From assembly GCA_020809705.1 (NCBI GenBank), contig CP085825.1, forward strand, positions 6,324,001 through 6,388,000: a stretch of DNA of 64,000 nt, in the 5' to 3' direction. The notes under the pieces were generated by a model that saw only the letters and a program-made list of their open reading frames with translations, did no database searches and was not told where the DNA came from. The DNA comes from Calonectria ilicicola. Taxonomy: Eukaryota > Ascomycota > Sordariomycetes > Hypocreales > Nectriaceae. Positions within the stretch are counted from its first letter, which is position 1, and every line of letters starts with the position of its first letter. Both the position numbers and the translations under genes were made by a program. Below are positions 24,423 to 34,623 of this stretch, one piece after another.

Positions 24423-25878
24423 ATGTCGAGATCAATCCATTCTCTGAGCTCCTCCCGGCTCTCTGCGGCCCCCGCTTTGCGCTTGTCATTGTCGTGGCAA
24501 GGGCGCGGGTCTCTTTACCTATCTAAAGCGACTTTCAGGCGTGCTCCCCTCTCCATCAACCCCCAGCGTACTTTTGCCTCCTCAGCAACAACCATGGCTC
24601 CCTCTGCTGAAGTACCAGCCTCCAGTGGGCATTCCTATAACGGCTGGGTTGGTGGGAAAAGCCCTGCTGCCTTTGACCTGCGAAGTTGGTCTATCTCTCT
24701 GCGTGGCCTTGATCAACTAGTGGCTGATAGTATTTCCTAGGCGATGTGGTGACTACGCCAACTCCAGCAATGCTCGAGGCCGTCCAGTCGTGCACTATGC
24801 TCGACGATGTCTTTCATGAGGACCCGGCAACAATTGACCTTGAAGTATATGCTGCTCAGCGAACTGGCAAGGAAGCCGGTCTGTTTGTCCTCTCTGGAAC
24901 CATGGGTAACCAGCTCGCCATAAGATCTCTTCTTACCCAACCCCCTCACTCTGTCATCTGTGACTATCGTTCACACCTGTACACCTCGGAAGCTGGAGGG
25001 TGAGTGATGCTCCATTGTCTACGATACTCTTGCCAATGAGACTAACACGGTTTAGAGTTGCTTCACTCTCCGGAGGGCAAATTGCCCCTGTGGCTCCCAA
25101 GAATGGACGGTATCTAACCCTTGAGGACATCAAAGCAAATGCAACATTAGATGACGATGTCCACGGATGCCCTACTCGTGTAATCAGCCTAGAGAATACC
25201 CTCCACGGCATGGTCACACCCCTAGCCGAGGTCAAGCGCATTTCCGAGTTTGCTCGTGAGCATGGCATCAAGATGCACTGCGATGGTGCTCGCCTTTGGG
25301 AGGCTGTTGCTTCCGGTGCCGGAACCCTCCCCGATTATTGCTCCTACTTTGACACCATCTCCCTCTGTCTCTCCAAAGGTCTGGGTGCCCCCATAGGAAG
25401 TGTCCTTGTGGGACCCAAGGATATCGTGAAGCATGCACGCTGGGTTCGCAAGTCCATTGGCGGCGGCTTGCGCCAAAGCGGTGTCGTGACCTCGGCAGGC
25501 CGTGTTGCCATTGAGCAGACATTTGGCAGCCTCCCCGATGGCTCCGCCGGTCTCCTGAAGCAATCTCACGAAATGGCCCGCAAGGTGGAGGCGCTCTGGA
25601 CCAGCCTCGGAGGCAAGGTCACCGACCCGACCGAGACCAACATGGTCTGGCTAGACCTGGACGCGGCTGGCTGCAGCATGGAGAATTTCACCGCCTACGG
25701 CGCTGAGGCAGGACTTCGGTTCCTGTCTGCTCGGCTGGTGACACATTACCAGGTTGCGCAAAACGAGGAGGAGGCCTTGAGGAGGCTAAGGATTGCCTTT
25801 GAAAAGATTCTCTCGTCGGGTGACGATTTGAGCGCGAAGGAAAAGGTCGGCACTACAACACTTTACAACCAAAAATAG
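24423..25878 (+). CDS. GLY1: Low-specificity L-threonine aldolase
   Basis: Three exons, 24423-24684, 24741-24999 and 25056-25878, give 447 residues. The enzyme is a pyridoxal-phosphate fold-type I protein that splits L-threonine to glycine and acetaldehyde. Joining exon 1 to 2 gives FDLRSDVVTTPTPAML, the conserved entry block. Later marks are SGTMGNQLAIRS, the PLP-contacting HCDGARLWEA, and SLCLSKGLGAPIGS with the Schiff-base lysine at about 281. The first 57 residues are rich in Arg, Ser, Ala and Leu with almost no acids, which looks like a mitochondrial presequence; a second ATG at 24594 in a good context (ACCATGG) begins the family's usual core. Intron 1 uses a GTTGGT donor; intron 2 is GTGAGT...TTTAG. 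Confidence 0.93.
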
Positions 25879-26053
25879 TTTAATCCTAAATTCCGACACG
25901 ATTTTCCAAGATCAATTGCTTTGAGCATATGAAAAACACTCGTAGGATATACTTGAACTGATTAAATGGAGCACACAGTGACCACACTAACCAGCCATCT
26001 AAAACATTCAACTTTTGTCTTCAATTTCTTTCATTTAATTCATATCAAAGTAT

Positions 26054-26788
26054 TCACATCTCTATGGTTTTCAAGGGTTCATTTGTCATGCCCAATTCCA
26101 AATCATGCGTCCTCCTGTCCAACGTCTCTAGAATTGCCAGTTGGTTTGAAATGGCATTGGAACTCGACCTGGCCACTGCGTCTCTGAGATTGTTCATTAA
26201 AATACGAAGCGAAGAGGCCTCATTTCGAAGCTCTCTGCATTCGTCTTCAAACTCCTTGCGCATTTTTGACAGTGCGTCTTGGAATTCCTTCCGCAGCTGC
26301 GCGGCCATCTCGTCACACTGCTGCTGCTGCAGCTTAAATTCCCCCTGCCGCATGATCGTGGCCTTCTTCACCACATCCTGCTGGTCGTTTTTGGTATAGG
26401 TATGCTTGAGGAAAAACGTAGGATCTAGAGCCATCAAGGTCGGCTCGTCGTATTTCTCTTGGATGATGCCCCTCAACTCCTTGAGGTCCTTGTTGGAGCT
26501 ATTGTATATCGCCTCCAGGATAGCCAGAGCCGGCCACGTGCACCTCTTGTGATTGAGCTTTCCGTTTTCCTCCAATCTTTGGTAGAGCCGGTGGCGTTTG
26601 GGCGTGGTCTCGTCGCTGAGCTTTGAGGAGAGCCCTGCGCTCATGTGTGCGCGGAACTCGGCCTTGTCGTCGATCGACAAGACATGCTTCTTTTGGTTGT
26701 ACAGATGAACCAGATTTTTTGAAAGAGAGTTGGTAAGCAAGTTGCTAGGCACCGTGCCTTTACTCAAAGTATAAGAATCCTCCATCAT
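26054..26788 (-). CDS. Unrecognised lysine-rich coiled-coil protein
   Basis: From the first ATG (26788) the frame gives 244 residues; it remains open 36 codons further upstream without an ATG, to a TAG at 26896-26894. I do not recognise the family. The middle (about residues 70-120) contains KRHRLYQRLEENGKLNH and CTWPALAILEAIYN and looks like a compact helical domain. Residues about 145-205 are highly charged with heptad-like repeats (QGEFKLQQQQCDEMAAQLRK, then DALSKMRKEFEDECREL) and should form a coiled coil. It ends 175 bases from the convergent threonine aldolase gene. Flanking DNA is A/T-richer than elsewhere. The true start may lie in an upstream exon (see 27023-27157). Coding status is supported by length and composition only. 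Confidence 0.55.
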   Translation of the reverse strand: MMEDSYTLSKGTVPSNLLTNSLSKNLVHLYNQKKHVLSIDDKAEFRAHMSAGLSSKLSDETTPKRHRLYQRLEENGKLNHKRCTWPALAILEAIYNSSNKDLKELRGIIQEKYDEPTLMALDPTFFLKHTYTKNDQQDVVKKATIMRQGEFKLQQQQCDEMAAQLRKEFQDALSKMRKEFEDECRELRNEASSLRILMNNLRDAVARSSSNAISNQLAILETLDRRTHDLELGMTNEPLKTIEM

Positions 26789-27022
26789 ATCGGGTACTAG
26801 CGCTTGCTTTATGGAAGAGCGGAAACCGAGTACATAGGCAAAAGTGTGAAGTCGTACAGGCCAACGAAGAAATAAAATGGACAACCAGTATAGCTAATAG
26901 TTATATATGGCAACTACTCAAAGAACTTATTATTAGCAAAGTCTGTGCTTTTGTTTGGAAATTCAATGACGATGTTCAAAGGCTTGTTTGTGACAAGCAG
27001 CAGTGTTCACATGTGTTTCTTT

Positions 27023-27157
27023 CTACGTTTCGTCAACGGCTATTGGGCGATAAGTAACTAGTGTCCCGTTTTGCTTAGGTGGTTGAGTGGGATCAAGTCC
27101 TATTTCATCGTAACTAGATATGAACACGGGTGCAATTTCATAACAATTATTTACCAT
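27023..27157 (-). CDS. Possible first exon of the coiled-coil gene, or a 44-codon ORF
   Basis: An ATG at 27157 opens 44 codons with balanced, protein-like composition, MVNNCYEIAPVFISSYDEIG at the start and LVTYRPIAVDET at the end, then TAG. The last codons contain a weak GT donor (ACGTAGAA at about 27027). Acceptor-like AG dinucleotides, including CTATTAG at 26894-26900, precede the open frame that runs into the gene at 26788. If spliced, the two would form one protein of about 320 residues. No intermediate sequence is decisive, so this is a suggestion. Confidence 0.3.
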   Translation of the reverse strand: MVNNCYEIAPVFISSYDEIGLDPTQPPKQNGTLVTYRPIAVDET

Positions 27158-27252
27158 GATCTCATCACACACTGCCTGTCATCATACTGCACATGCTAAA
27201 TACAACCAAGTGGAGGGAACGGATCATAATTAGGCGTGAAACACAACGCTTC

Positions 27253-29378
27253 TTAGTCCGACCTCTTCTTTTGTCCGAACTTTTTGACCCTGCCTGCATC
27301 CCTCTTGTCCAGCATAACAGCACTAGAGCTACGCTTTGTATTGACATCTGCAGCCTTGATATCTCCGCAGTCGGGCCTCTTCAGTTCGTTGCCAAATGTG
27401 TCTACCGCCCAGATAAGCACGCCATTTGTCCAGCCGAAACCTTCGACGACCTCATATTCCCCGCCACCGCCAGCAACATTTGTCGCGTTGTCGGCATACT
27501 TCTCGAACATGATGCCCTTGCTTCCAGCTGCAAGTCCTTGAAGCTGTGGCGTCTCCGATGTCGAACCTCCTGTCGCGTACCATGTGCAGAAAGTTGAGTC
27601 GAGATAACGCTGGGCTAAGCGGAGAGCCAGCTTATGGATGGCCTTGTATGAGGGATCTTCGACGCCAAAAGTTGCAGGCGTGTTCTGCAGACCGGCCATG
27701 AGAATGTGCATCAATGGCGGCCACACATTTGGCTGGTCCCACTGTTGCCCTGTTTGAATATTGGTAGATGGAATTCCGCCTTTGCGCTCGTCCAGGTAAT
27801 TTTCCACGCGGCGAAAGGCACTCAGCACCGCATAAGGATTGTTCTTGAGGTATTCAGGGGCAGATCCAAGCCAAAACGGGTAGAATTGGGCCACACTGAA
27901 TAAGGCCTGCTGTCCCTTGGGCGCGTACTCTTTGTCGTACGCATCTGCATCGCTGTCGGCGGGGTACCAAATGTTTTGGGCGTTCGAGGTCAAATTGTAG
28001 TCAAAGTAGCTGAATAGTGTTTCGTTCCACAGCACAGCGTGCATAGCCTCGCTGCGGGTGGCGGCTTGCTTGCGCCATCTCTTACCAGCTGTCTTGTTCC
28101 CTACTTGGTCAAAGAAATTGGCAATGGCCATTTCGTTGCCATATAGAATTGAGTTGAGGTCGACAGGTACCATATCCACCACATTTAGATATCGTAAGGG
28201 GAAATAAATGTCCTTGGACGCATCATTTGGTCGGGAAAGCCATCGCGAGCAATAGTCCATACCGCTCTCAGCACCACTAGCTAGGTTTGAGTACAGTGTT
28301 TCCTTTTGGGTCTCGTTCAACTCTTCGGTTCCTGTGTAGATTTTGCCAGAGGTGGAGTAGTAGGATTGATTATTAGCTGTAACATAATCTTCTCTATAGG
28401 ACTCTGGACGCGGCCGAGTATTGGAGACATCATATCTACAGTTCCAAAAATTAGAATGGAGAACGAAAGGGCCAATCAACGTACCTATTGAGGCGATAGG
28501 TCTTCTTGCCAACGGTGATTTCGACAGTGCGGTTCTCAACCCAAAACTCGTGTTCCTTGACTAATAATGGCAAAGCTCGGTCTAAAATATCGGTATCATT
28601 GCTATGCTGAATGTAAATCTTGATCATCTGGGATAACAGCGGCGGTTGGGAACGGTTGAGGTAGTAAACACGAGCGCCATTTGGAACGAACCCGAAGCGA
28701 TCAACAAAATCAAGAAAGTTTTCAATCGTGTTCTTGGAAATTCCAACAAAGGATCCACCAGTACGAAGTAGCCCCTCTAGAATCCAGTACGAGTCCCAGT
28801 AATAGGGCTCACGGAAACGGCCTCCGGCAACGACAAAGGTGTGATTTACAGGAATGAAGCTATTCGGACACTCAGTGCAGTTATTAGAGTCACCGGAGTA
28901 TCGGCGCGTTAGGTCGGGCCATATATCAATGACCTTTTTAGTAAATTGTTGGATAACAGTGTCGTTAATTTTGTCAAGAAAGGCCGGGTCCGTCCCGAGG
29001 CTTTCTGCTGGCACCTCTTCGAGTTCGCCACCAGCATCAGCAAAATAAGTATCGAGAAAGTCATTGAGCTTGGAGTTATTCGTAAGAGGTTTTTCGAGCT
29101 TTTCAAAGGCTTCTTGGATTTGCTCCAAGGGCTTCAGGGCAGACCTGGACAAAGAGTCAGACCTGATCTTGCAGAGGGCAATTCGAATGGTCTCACATAT
29201 CAACAAAGGTCTTGGAGTCAGAAAAGGGCCGCGCAAGCTCGACTTGTTCGAGAATGTCACCATGGCAGTAAATTGGAGAGTCGCATGGTGCAACGACGGA
29301 ACCATTCACATACAAGGCGGATGCGAGTCTCGCCGAAGCCGCAGCGGCGATAGCGGCGAGATGTTTCAGGGATGCCAT
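27253..29378 (-). CDS. Secreted trehalase, glycoside hydrolase family 37
   Basis: Three minus-strand exons, 29378-29197, 29144-28485 and 28435-27253, give 674 residues. GH37 enzymes hydrolyse alpha,alpha-trehalose to two glucoses. Signature 1 appears as GGRFREPYYWDSYW near residues 167-180 and signature 2 as QWDQPNVWPP near 511-520. The catalytic acid aspartate lies in ESGMDYCSRW (about 335), and the base region is EKYADN...GGGGEYEVVEGFGWTNGV (about 590-615). The N-terminus MASLKHLAAIAAAASARLASA is a signal peptide, and about a dozen N-x-S/T sites suggest a glycosylated extracellular or wall protein. It lacks the calcium-binding, cAMP-regulated extension of cytosolic neutral trehalases. The first intron (GTGAGA...GTCCAG, 52 bases) joins FVD to MSALKPLEQIQ. 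The Met replacing the usual Trp in ESGWD is notable. The tail is basic (RVKKFGQKKRSD). Confidence 0.93.
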
Positions 29379-31215
29379 TTCGATCCTGTTCCAAGATGCT
29401 CCGAGCACACAGGTGGCAGACCAAGTCAAATTGCTCAAGTCGCGGGGCCGACAAGAAGAAAATATATGGATGGTAGCTCGGCGGTGCCCGGACGGGCCGG
29501 GACCCGAGGCAGGATGAAGATCATGTTCTCGCGAGTAATAGCTTCGTCGCGAACAAGACTAGTAAGTTGACTGACTTCCTTCGTCAGCCAAGGACCAGGG
29601 CAGCTACGGAAGGCACAACCCCAATCCCAACCCCAATCCCATGCAGGTTGCTGAAGCATGGACGCAATAAAATCGTGATCAATTCGGCCCTTTGTCGTGC
29701 TTGAACCGGGTTTCTCTTGGCTGTCAACCACTGACGTCGTTGCACGGTAGTTGGTGTTCACGCTAAAGCTGCCCTTCTGCCCAGGCGAGATGCAGCGAGA
29801 TGCACTGAGACACCCACACGCACCCACACGCACCCACACATCTGTACCCCGCTCCCCCAATTCATTTATTCATTCATTTACTCATTCCATGAGCTGTCTG
29901 ATGGTTATTTCCTGGAGAAGCTTATTTTATACCCATGGCCGGTCCATCACGTCGTTTATTCTCTCGTAAAAGTGCCCTGACACCCCCCTCTCTCGTCATC
30001 ACTCCCTGACTCTCACTGATGCTCCCCGACACTCCCCGTCACTCCCCGCTCCTCTCGCTGTTCTCGCTTTCTATTCCCCGCATTTTAATGCCGTTCAGTG
30101 ACGTCAACATGTCCTCCTCGCCACGCCACCTTACTCAATTGCCATGAGCCAAGACTCTCGGCATCGGTTTCTGATTTTTTTGCCAAGTCGCCATGGTACG
30201 GAAGCAATGCCTTGACCATCTCGCCCTCCACTGAAGGCCAAACATGCATAATATATGAGGACCTTCAGCATTGGAGAGTCAATGTTACATCTCCCGCTTC
30301 AATGCCCCATCTCGTTGATAGCCTTGTCCACCTTTCTCGGCTGGTCCGAGGGCTATGCCGAATGTTCTTGCTGGCTGCATGTTGCTGCCTAAGTTGAAAA
30401 TAAGAAAATCCTACCTTGCGTATTCAATCCAGTCGGGTGTTTTCTTACACTCAATGTATTTTGCCGAAGTCGCCACTATCCTTGTTTGGAATTTCATGAC
30501 ATACGCGAACTCGTACGACAAGTAAGAAGCCCTCGTGAGGGCCAATAAGATACTCAGTCGGCACTGACACGAAGAGCCGTACTAACCCAGGGTCCTCTTC
30601 TAAACATGAAAGGCCTGGTAAAAGACTGGTAAAATACGTGGACATGCCCATCTTAGACACGCGTCAAGAACCAAAACTTTTGGGAATTATCGACACACTC
30701 AAGCCATGCAAAAGTTCATCACTCAGCTCAGAAATTAATATGCAATCTTGTAATCAAAGACCAAGGTGTTACGCCCCATACCTTACATAAACAAACATAT
30801 CTACCTTTTACCATACTGACCATTATCAACTTAAACAAGAAACGAAGACTTGATTAAATACCACCAAATCAAAAATAAATATAGCTAGCGTGTATTATAA
30901 CAGGGTTGGTTTATAATGGAAACGGGAACGGGTATCATGAGATCGAGCTGACCAAACATCCAGCAACAAAGAGGGAAGTGCGTGCTCCTGAAAGTAAGAG
31001 ATGGCCAGGACAGACAAAACCTGAAATATAATACAACAAACATTAGACTCCGGATGACAAGGTGCCGTTTGGTTCCAAACTCCAAACAATGCATCATGAC
31101 TTGGGTATCCTTGAATTATTCCTTTATGTAGAGGTCGAAAGAGCAAAAAGGGGGCAGCTTCTATCGATAACTCTTAAGATTTTATACTTGATTAAACCTG
31201 GTGATTTCACTCAGG
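29379..31215. other. Trehalase upstream region and Hos3 gene 3' flank
   Basis: The left part is the trehalase promoter, with simple repeats at 29617-29641, 29811-29840 and C/T-rich CACTCCCCG-like units around 30000-30060. The stretch 30700-31200 is A/T-rich. A minus-strand frame at 30660-30451 (first ATG at 30651) is open but matches nothing I know. No RNA gene seen. Confidence 0.5.
29811..29840. repeat. Three tandem copies of CACCCACACG
   Basis: Three 10-bp units, the last ending in CACA, about 430-460 bp upstream of the trehalase start. Two copies of CAACCCCAATCC lie nearby at about 29617-29641. Confidence 0.7.
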
Positions 31216-34200
31216 TTATGGTGTGTCTGGCTTTGATTGCACATCCGTGTTGGGGGCCGGCTCCTGCGAGCGAGGTGCGAAAGGGATTCCAGTCGTATAT
31301 TGGAAGAGGTTGTTCTGTTTCTTAACAGGGCTGGGTGTCGCCATAGGCGTGTTGACGGTAGAAGCGGGAGGGAGCCATTTTAGGGGTTCTTGTTGTGCAA
31401 TGGCGATAGGCACAGGGCCTTCAGGCTGATAGGGGATGAAGACATCTGGCGAGCCATCGCCCGACTGAATAGCAACGGAAGGAATTGCTGGTGAATCACT
31501 TAAGTGGATCGTCCGCTGGAAATTCGGGGTACTGAAAGGGTCCTGATCCTGGCGCGGTGTCGATATTTCACTTGAAGGTATGGCGGTGGGTGGTGTTGGA
31601 AACCCAGAGGGTAAGTGTCTGGGCGAGATCTCGCCTGTGTCCGTATCCGTAGGTTCAGGACTAACTGTGGCGGATGAAGAGGGAAGGACAGGAGGAAGAG
31701 CCGGCTGGTTTGCTTCTTCGGCAACAGCAGCCTTCTCAGCTTCAACTCGTGCCCGCTCTTTCGCATCTTTTTGAGTTTGTGTAATTAGGTTGATGCGAAT
31801 CTTCTTCATGCCCGATGTGATATTGTCAATATCGTCATCTGCTTTAACAGGCGGACCAGCCTTGCCTGGTGACTTAGCTCTCTGTGTACCTGTGGCCGTG
31901 GCAGGCTTGGAGTTGCTGGCGGCAGGTGTCAACTTCTTCGGTCCTCGGGACACCCTTGGGACCGGATCTTTCTTGACTGGTACCGTTCGGGTTTTCTTGA
32001 CATTCACGGTCCCACTAGCTGTGGCTTCCACGTTTGTTGGGGACGGAGGGGCTGTGTTTGTACGGGTTCCAAAGGCACTAGGGACACGAGCCATGGACTG
32101 CGACACGGTACGGGAGCTGAGTGAAGTGGGCGCCTCGCTAAGGCGACGGCCAACCTTCTTAGTTGATTGATTCCCAACAGTCTCAGTAGCCTTGGCACAT
32201 ATTAATCTTCCATGTACTGTTTCGCTTCGTATATATTTGGGACTGACCTTGTCTGTGGGCAAAGCAGAACCCATTGTTTTTCTGCGACCCTTGGATGCGT
32301 TTTCTTTGCTATTAGCAACAACTGGCGGGGGAGGTTTTGCCTTTCGTTCGCGAAGAGCCATCCGAGACGTTGGTCGGGAAGTTGCTGGAGTGGGGGCCCT
32401 GGAGGCAGGTGGTATGCCCAAGATGGTTGACTGACGGTCTCGCCTGACTCGGCTTGCCTCTGCATTGAGCTCTTCAGGTTTGCAGCTCTCCGTCTGGCGA
32501 TCTGAGGGGACAAGCAGCTTGCTTAACTCCAATGCAGCTATTGTCCACGGCACCTCAGGAGGAGGGGGAGTTGGTGGCCTTGAGAGGCTGCTAAGACTCC
32601 GTCGAAGTCTGAGTGGGTCTACAACCTTGGCAGTTGATGCTTGAGTGGGCGAATAATAGGCTGGAGAATTGGCGTTCGTTTTTGTCGGAGGACTAGCAGG
32701 ATCAACCAAAAGTGACTCGAGTTCGTCTAGCCTCGAGCCGGACCACCACGACGCATCGTAGGCATGAATCGAGTCCAGTTGTTCTCCTTCCTCTTGACAT
32801 TCCTGCTGCTGCTCAGGTACAACACCAATCTTGTGGCCCATCTCATATCCAAGACCGCCAGTTGGTTGGAGTGGCTGCTGATCGCCAACAAGGCCAGCTA
32901 GGTGGCTAAAAACGCCTGAGGAGATGGCTCTGTCGCTGTAACCACCTTCCATGACGCTAATAACCCGACCATCAACATGGAGCCCCTCTTCAGCTGCGAG
33001 TTTAATGACATCTTGAGCAATACGAGCATAGAATTCGGTGGGAACATTGACTTGATGCCGTTGCATCCCTGCACTCTCCCACTCGCTGGCATCAAACCCG
33101 GTGGAAAAGAAAATAGCCGCCTTGGGGGGTTGATTGGAAAGCTTCAGTCGCTCAGCTTGGTTCTGGAGGTAATTTCGTACTTTTTTCAGGATGACAGTAT
33201 ACTTTGATTCATACAATCGCCAAAAGTCTTCTTCTGTCTTCCATGACTGGAGGTGTACATTCCAGATAGTCTGCCCATGCGCGTTATCGATGCAAATACT
33301 AGCGTTTCTAACCTTGTCTGGATCGCCCTGTTCGCAAGGGTACGAGTTTATGTCGTGCAAGCTAAAATAGCCAATAGAAGACTTTTTCCATGGAGCCGCA
33401 TTCTTCGCCGCTGTGGTTGCCCTGGTGTTGTGGTCCCACGCGATCGATTGGGATCCATCGCCATGATGAAGATCAATATCAATAATAGCAGCATGAGTTA
33501 GGTCATGGTTGAGAACCGCGTGCATAATCCCAACATGAACATTGTTCACCCAGCAAAAACCTGAAGGATAAGAGGCAGAACAGTGGTGGCCCGGGGGTCT
33601 CACTGCAACAAAAGCTCTCCTTGGGCCGGGCCCAAACACCGTGTCAACAGCTTCACAAACAGCTCCAAGAGCGCCTTCCATGGCTTCGAGCGACTCCGAA
33701 CAGAGATACAAGTCACCTTCGTGGAACTTAGGCGGGGGGGCATTAGTGCCTCGACTCATATCTGGTCTCTGGAGCTCCTTTCCGCCCATTGCAAGCTTAG
33801 ACTCGGCGGCTTCGCACATCATCTTGAGTTCTTCCATCCATTTTGCTCCATGCACGTTTGTAACAGCCGGCGACAAAAGTGGCAACCTCCGCGTCGTCTT
33901 GTGAATTCGAAAGGGGACGGTAGGGATGTCATATACGTTAAGTCTGGGATGGATAGGATAAGCTCCCTCGTCATGACGCCCACCAAGACGCACGTATGCT
34001 GTTGAGACTCCAAGTACAGCAGCCTTGACTCTTTCCGGGCGTTCAACAATGGTGCTGAGAGCGCTCTTGGAGGTGCGAGGTCGAGAGAATCTGTGTCCAT
34101 AGACGGAATCATGGAGAATAACAGTGGTCTGGGTTTTGCCGGTCGCAAGAGGTGAATGAAGTGCCTGCAACTCAGCCTGAAAGAAATCCTTGGCGACAGA

Positions 34201-34623
34201 GTTGGCAGTTGGCCTGGGCTTCTCAGGAACAGGTGGGGTTGAGCTTAAAGGAGACATCTTGGCCGAAGGCGACAAGATGTTAGCTGCGCTCGCCCGGCGT
34301 GTTGGGGTCGGGCCAGATCCGACACCACTCGACGAGCGAAGTGAATTCATTGACGCCTTGCGCAAAAGGGTCGGTGTCGCAGATCTGGAGTCACGTCCAT
34401 TGGAAGGACTTCGGGACGCTAATCGTGGGGAGTTGGAGGAACCTCGACGGGCGGTGGACCGAAATGGAGTAGTTGGTTCGGAAAGGTGGGCTGGGTTCGA
34501 GACGTGACCAGGAGAAGTAGCGATGGAAAGCCGGTTGAGGGAGCGGGTCAACTCATCGTCGTGCATGTTGTTTCGCGACGACTGCCGCCGAAGCGACAGT
34601 GATTTGCGTGACGAAGATGCCAT
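31216..34623 (-). CDS. hos3: Hos3-type histone deacetylase
   Basis: The frame from the first ATG (34623) gives 1135 residues. The catalytic domain spans about 165-600: TTVILHDSVYGHRFSRP at its start, RPPGHHCSASYPSGFCWVNN near 340-360 with the paired catalytic histidines, zinc-binding DIDLHHGDGSQ near 383, STGFDASEWE, and VMEGGYSDRAISS near 562. The sequence around these motifs is of the fungal Hos3 class, a zinc-dependent deacetylase distinct from Rpd3 and Hda1. The first 160 residues and the last 500 are Ser/Pro/Thr/Lys-rich and probably disordered, with many SP and TP sites. A 57-base A/T-rich segment (32247-32191, GTCAGT...CCAAG) is in frame and could be an intron, which would shorten the protein by 19 residues. 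Nuclear or bud-neck-type localisation is unknown. Confidence 0.9.
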   Translation of the reverse strand: MASSSRKSLSLRRQSSRNNMHDDELTRSLNRLSIATSPGHVSNPAHLSEPTTPFRSTARRGSSNSPRLASRSPSNGRDSRSATPTLLRKASMNSLRSSSGVGSGPTPTRRASAANILSPSAKMSPLSSTPPVPEKPRPTANSVAKDFFQAELQALHSPLATGKTQTTVILHDSVYGHRFSRPRTSKSALSTIVERPERVKAAVLGVSTAYVRLGGRHDEGAYPIHPRLNVYDIPTVPFRIHKTTRRLPLLSPAVTNVHGAKWMEELKMMCEAAESKLAMGGKELQRPDMSRGTNAPPPKFHEGDLYLCSESLEAMEGALGAVCEAVDTVFGPGPRRAFVAVRPPGHHCSASYPSGFCWVNNVHVGIMHAVLNHDLTHAAIIDIDLHHGDGSQSIAWDHNTRATTAAKNAAPWKKSSIGYFSLHDINSYPCEQGDPDKVRNASICIDNAHGQTIWNVHLQSWKTEEDFWRLYESKYTVILKKVRNYLQNQAERLKLSNQPPKAAIFFSTGFDASEWESAGMQRHQVNVPTEFYARIAQDVIKLAAEEGLHVDGRVISVMEGGYSDRAISSGVFSHLAGLVGDQQPLQPTGGLGYEMGHKIGVVPEQQQECQEEGEQLDSIHAYDASWWSGSRLDELESLLVDPASPPTKTNANSPAYYSPTQASTAKVVDPLRLRRSLSSLSRPPTPPPPEVPWTIAALELSKLLVPSDRQTESCKPEELNAEASRVRRDRQSTILGIPPASRAPTPATSRPTSRMALRERKAKPPPPVVANSKENASKGRRKTMGSALPTDKVSPKYIRSETVHGRLICAKATETVGNQSTKKVGRRLSEAPTSLSSRTVSQSMARVPSAFGTRTNTAPPSPTNVEATASGTVNVKKTRTVPVKKDPVPRVSRGPKKLTPAASNSKPATATGTQRAKSPGKAGPPVKADDDIDNITSGMKKIRINLITQTQKDAKERARVEAEKAAVAEEANQPALPPVLPSSSATVSPEPTDTDTGEISPRHLPSGFPTPPTAIPSSEISTPRQDQDPFSTPNFQRTIHLSDSPAIPSVAIQSGDGSPDVFIPYQPEGPVPIAIAQQEPLKWLPPASTVNTPMATPSPVKKQNNLFQYTTGIPFAPRSQEPAPNTDVQSKPDTP

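Noticed and set aside
29617..29641. Telomere-like repeat CAACCCCAATCC
   Set aside because: Only two copies and not the TTAGGG/CCCTAA unit of filamentous fungi.
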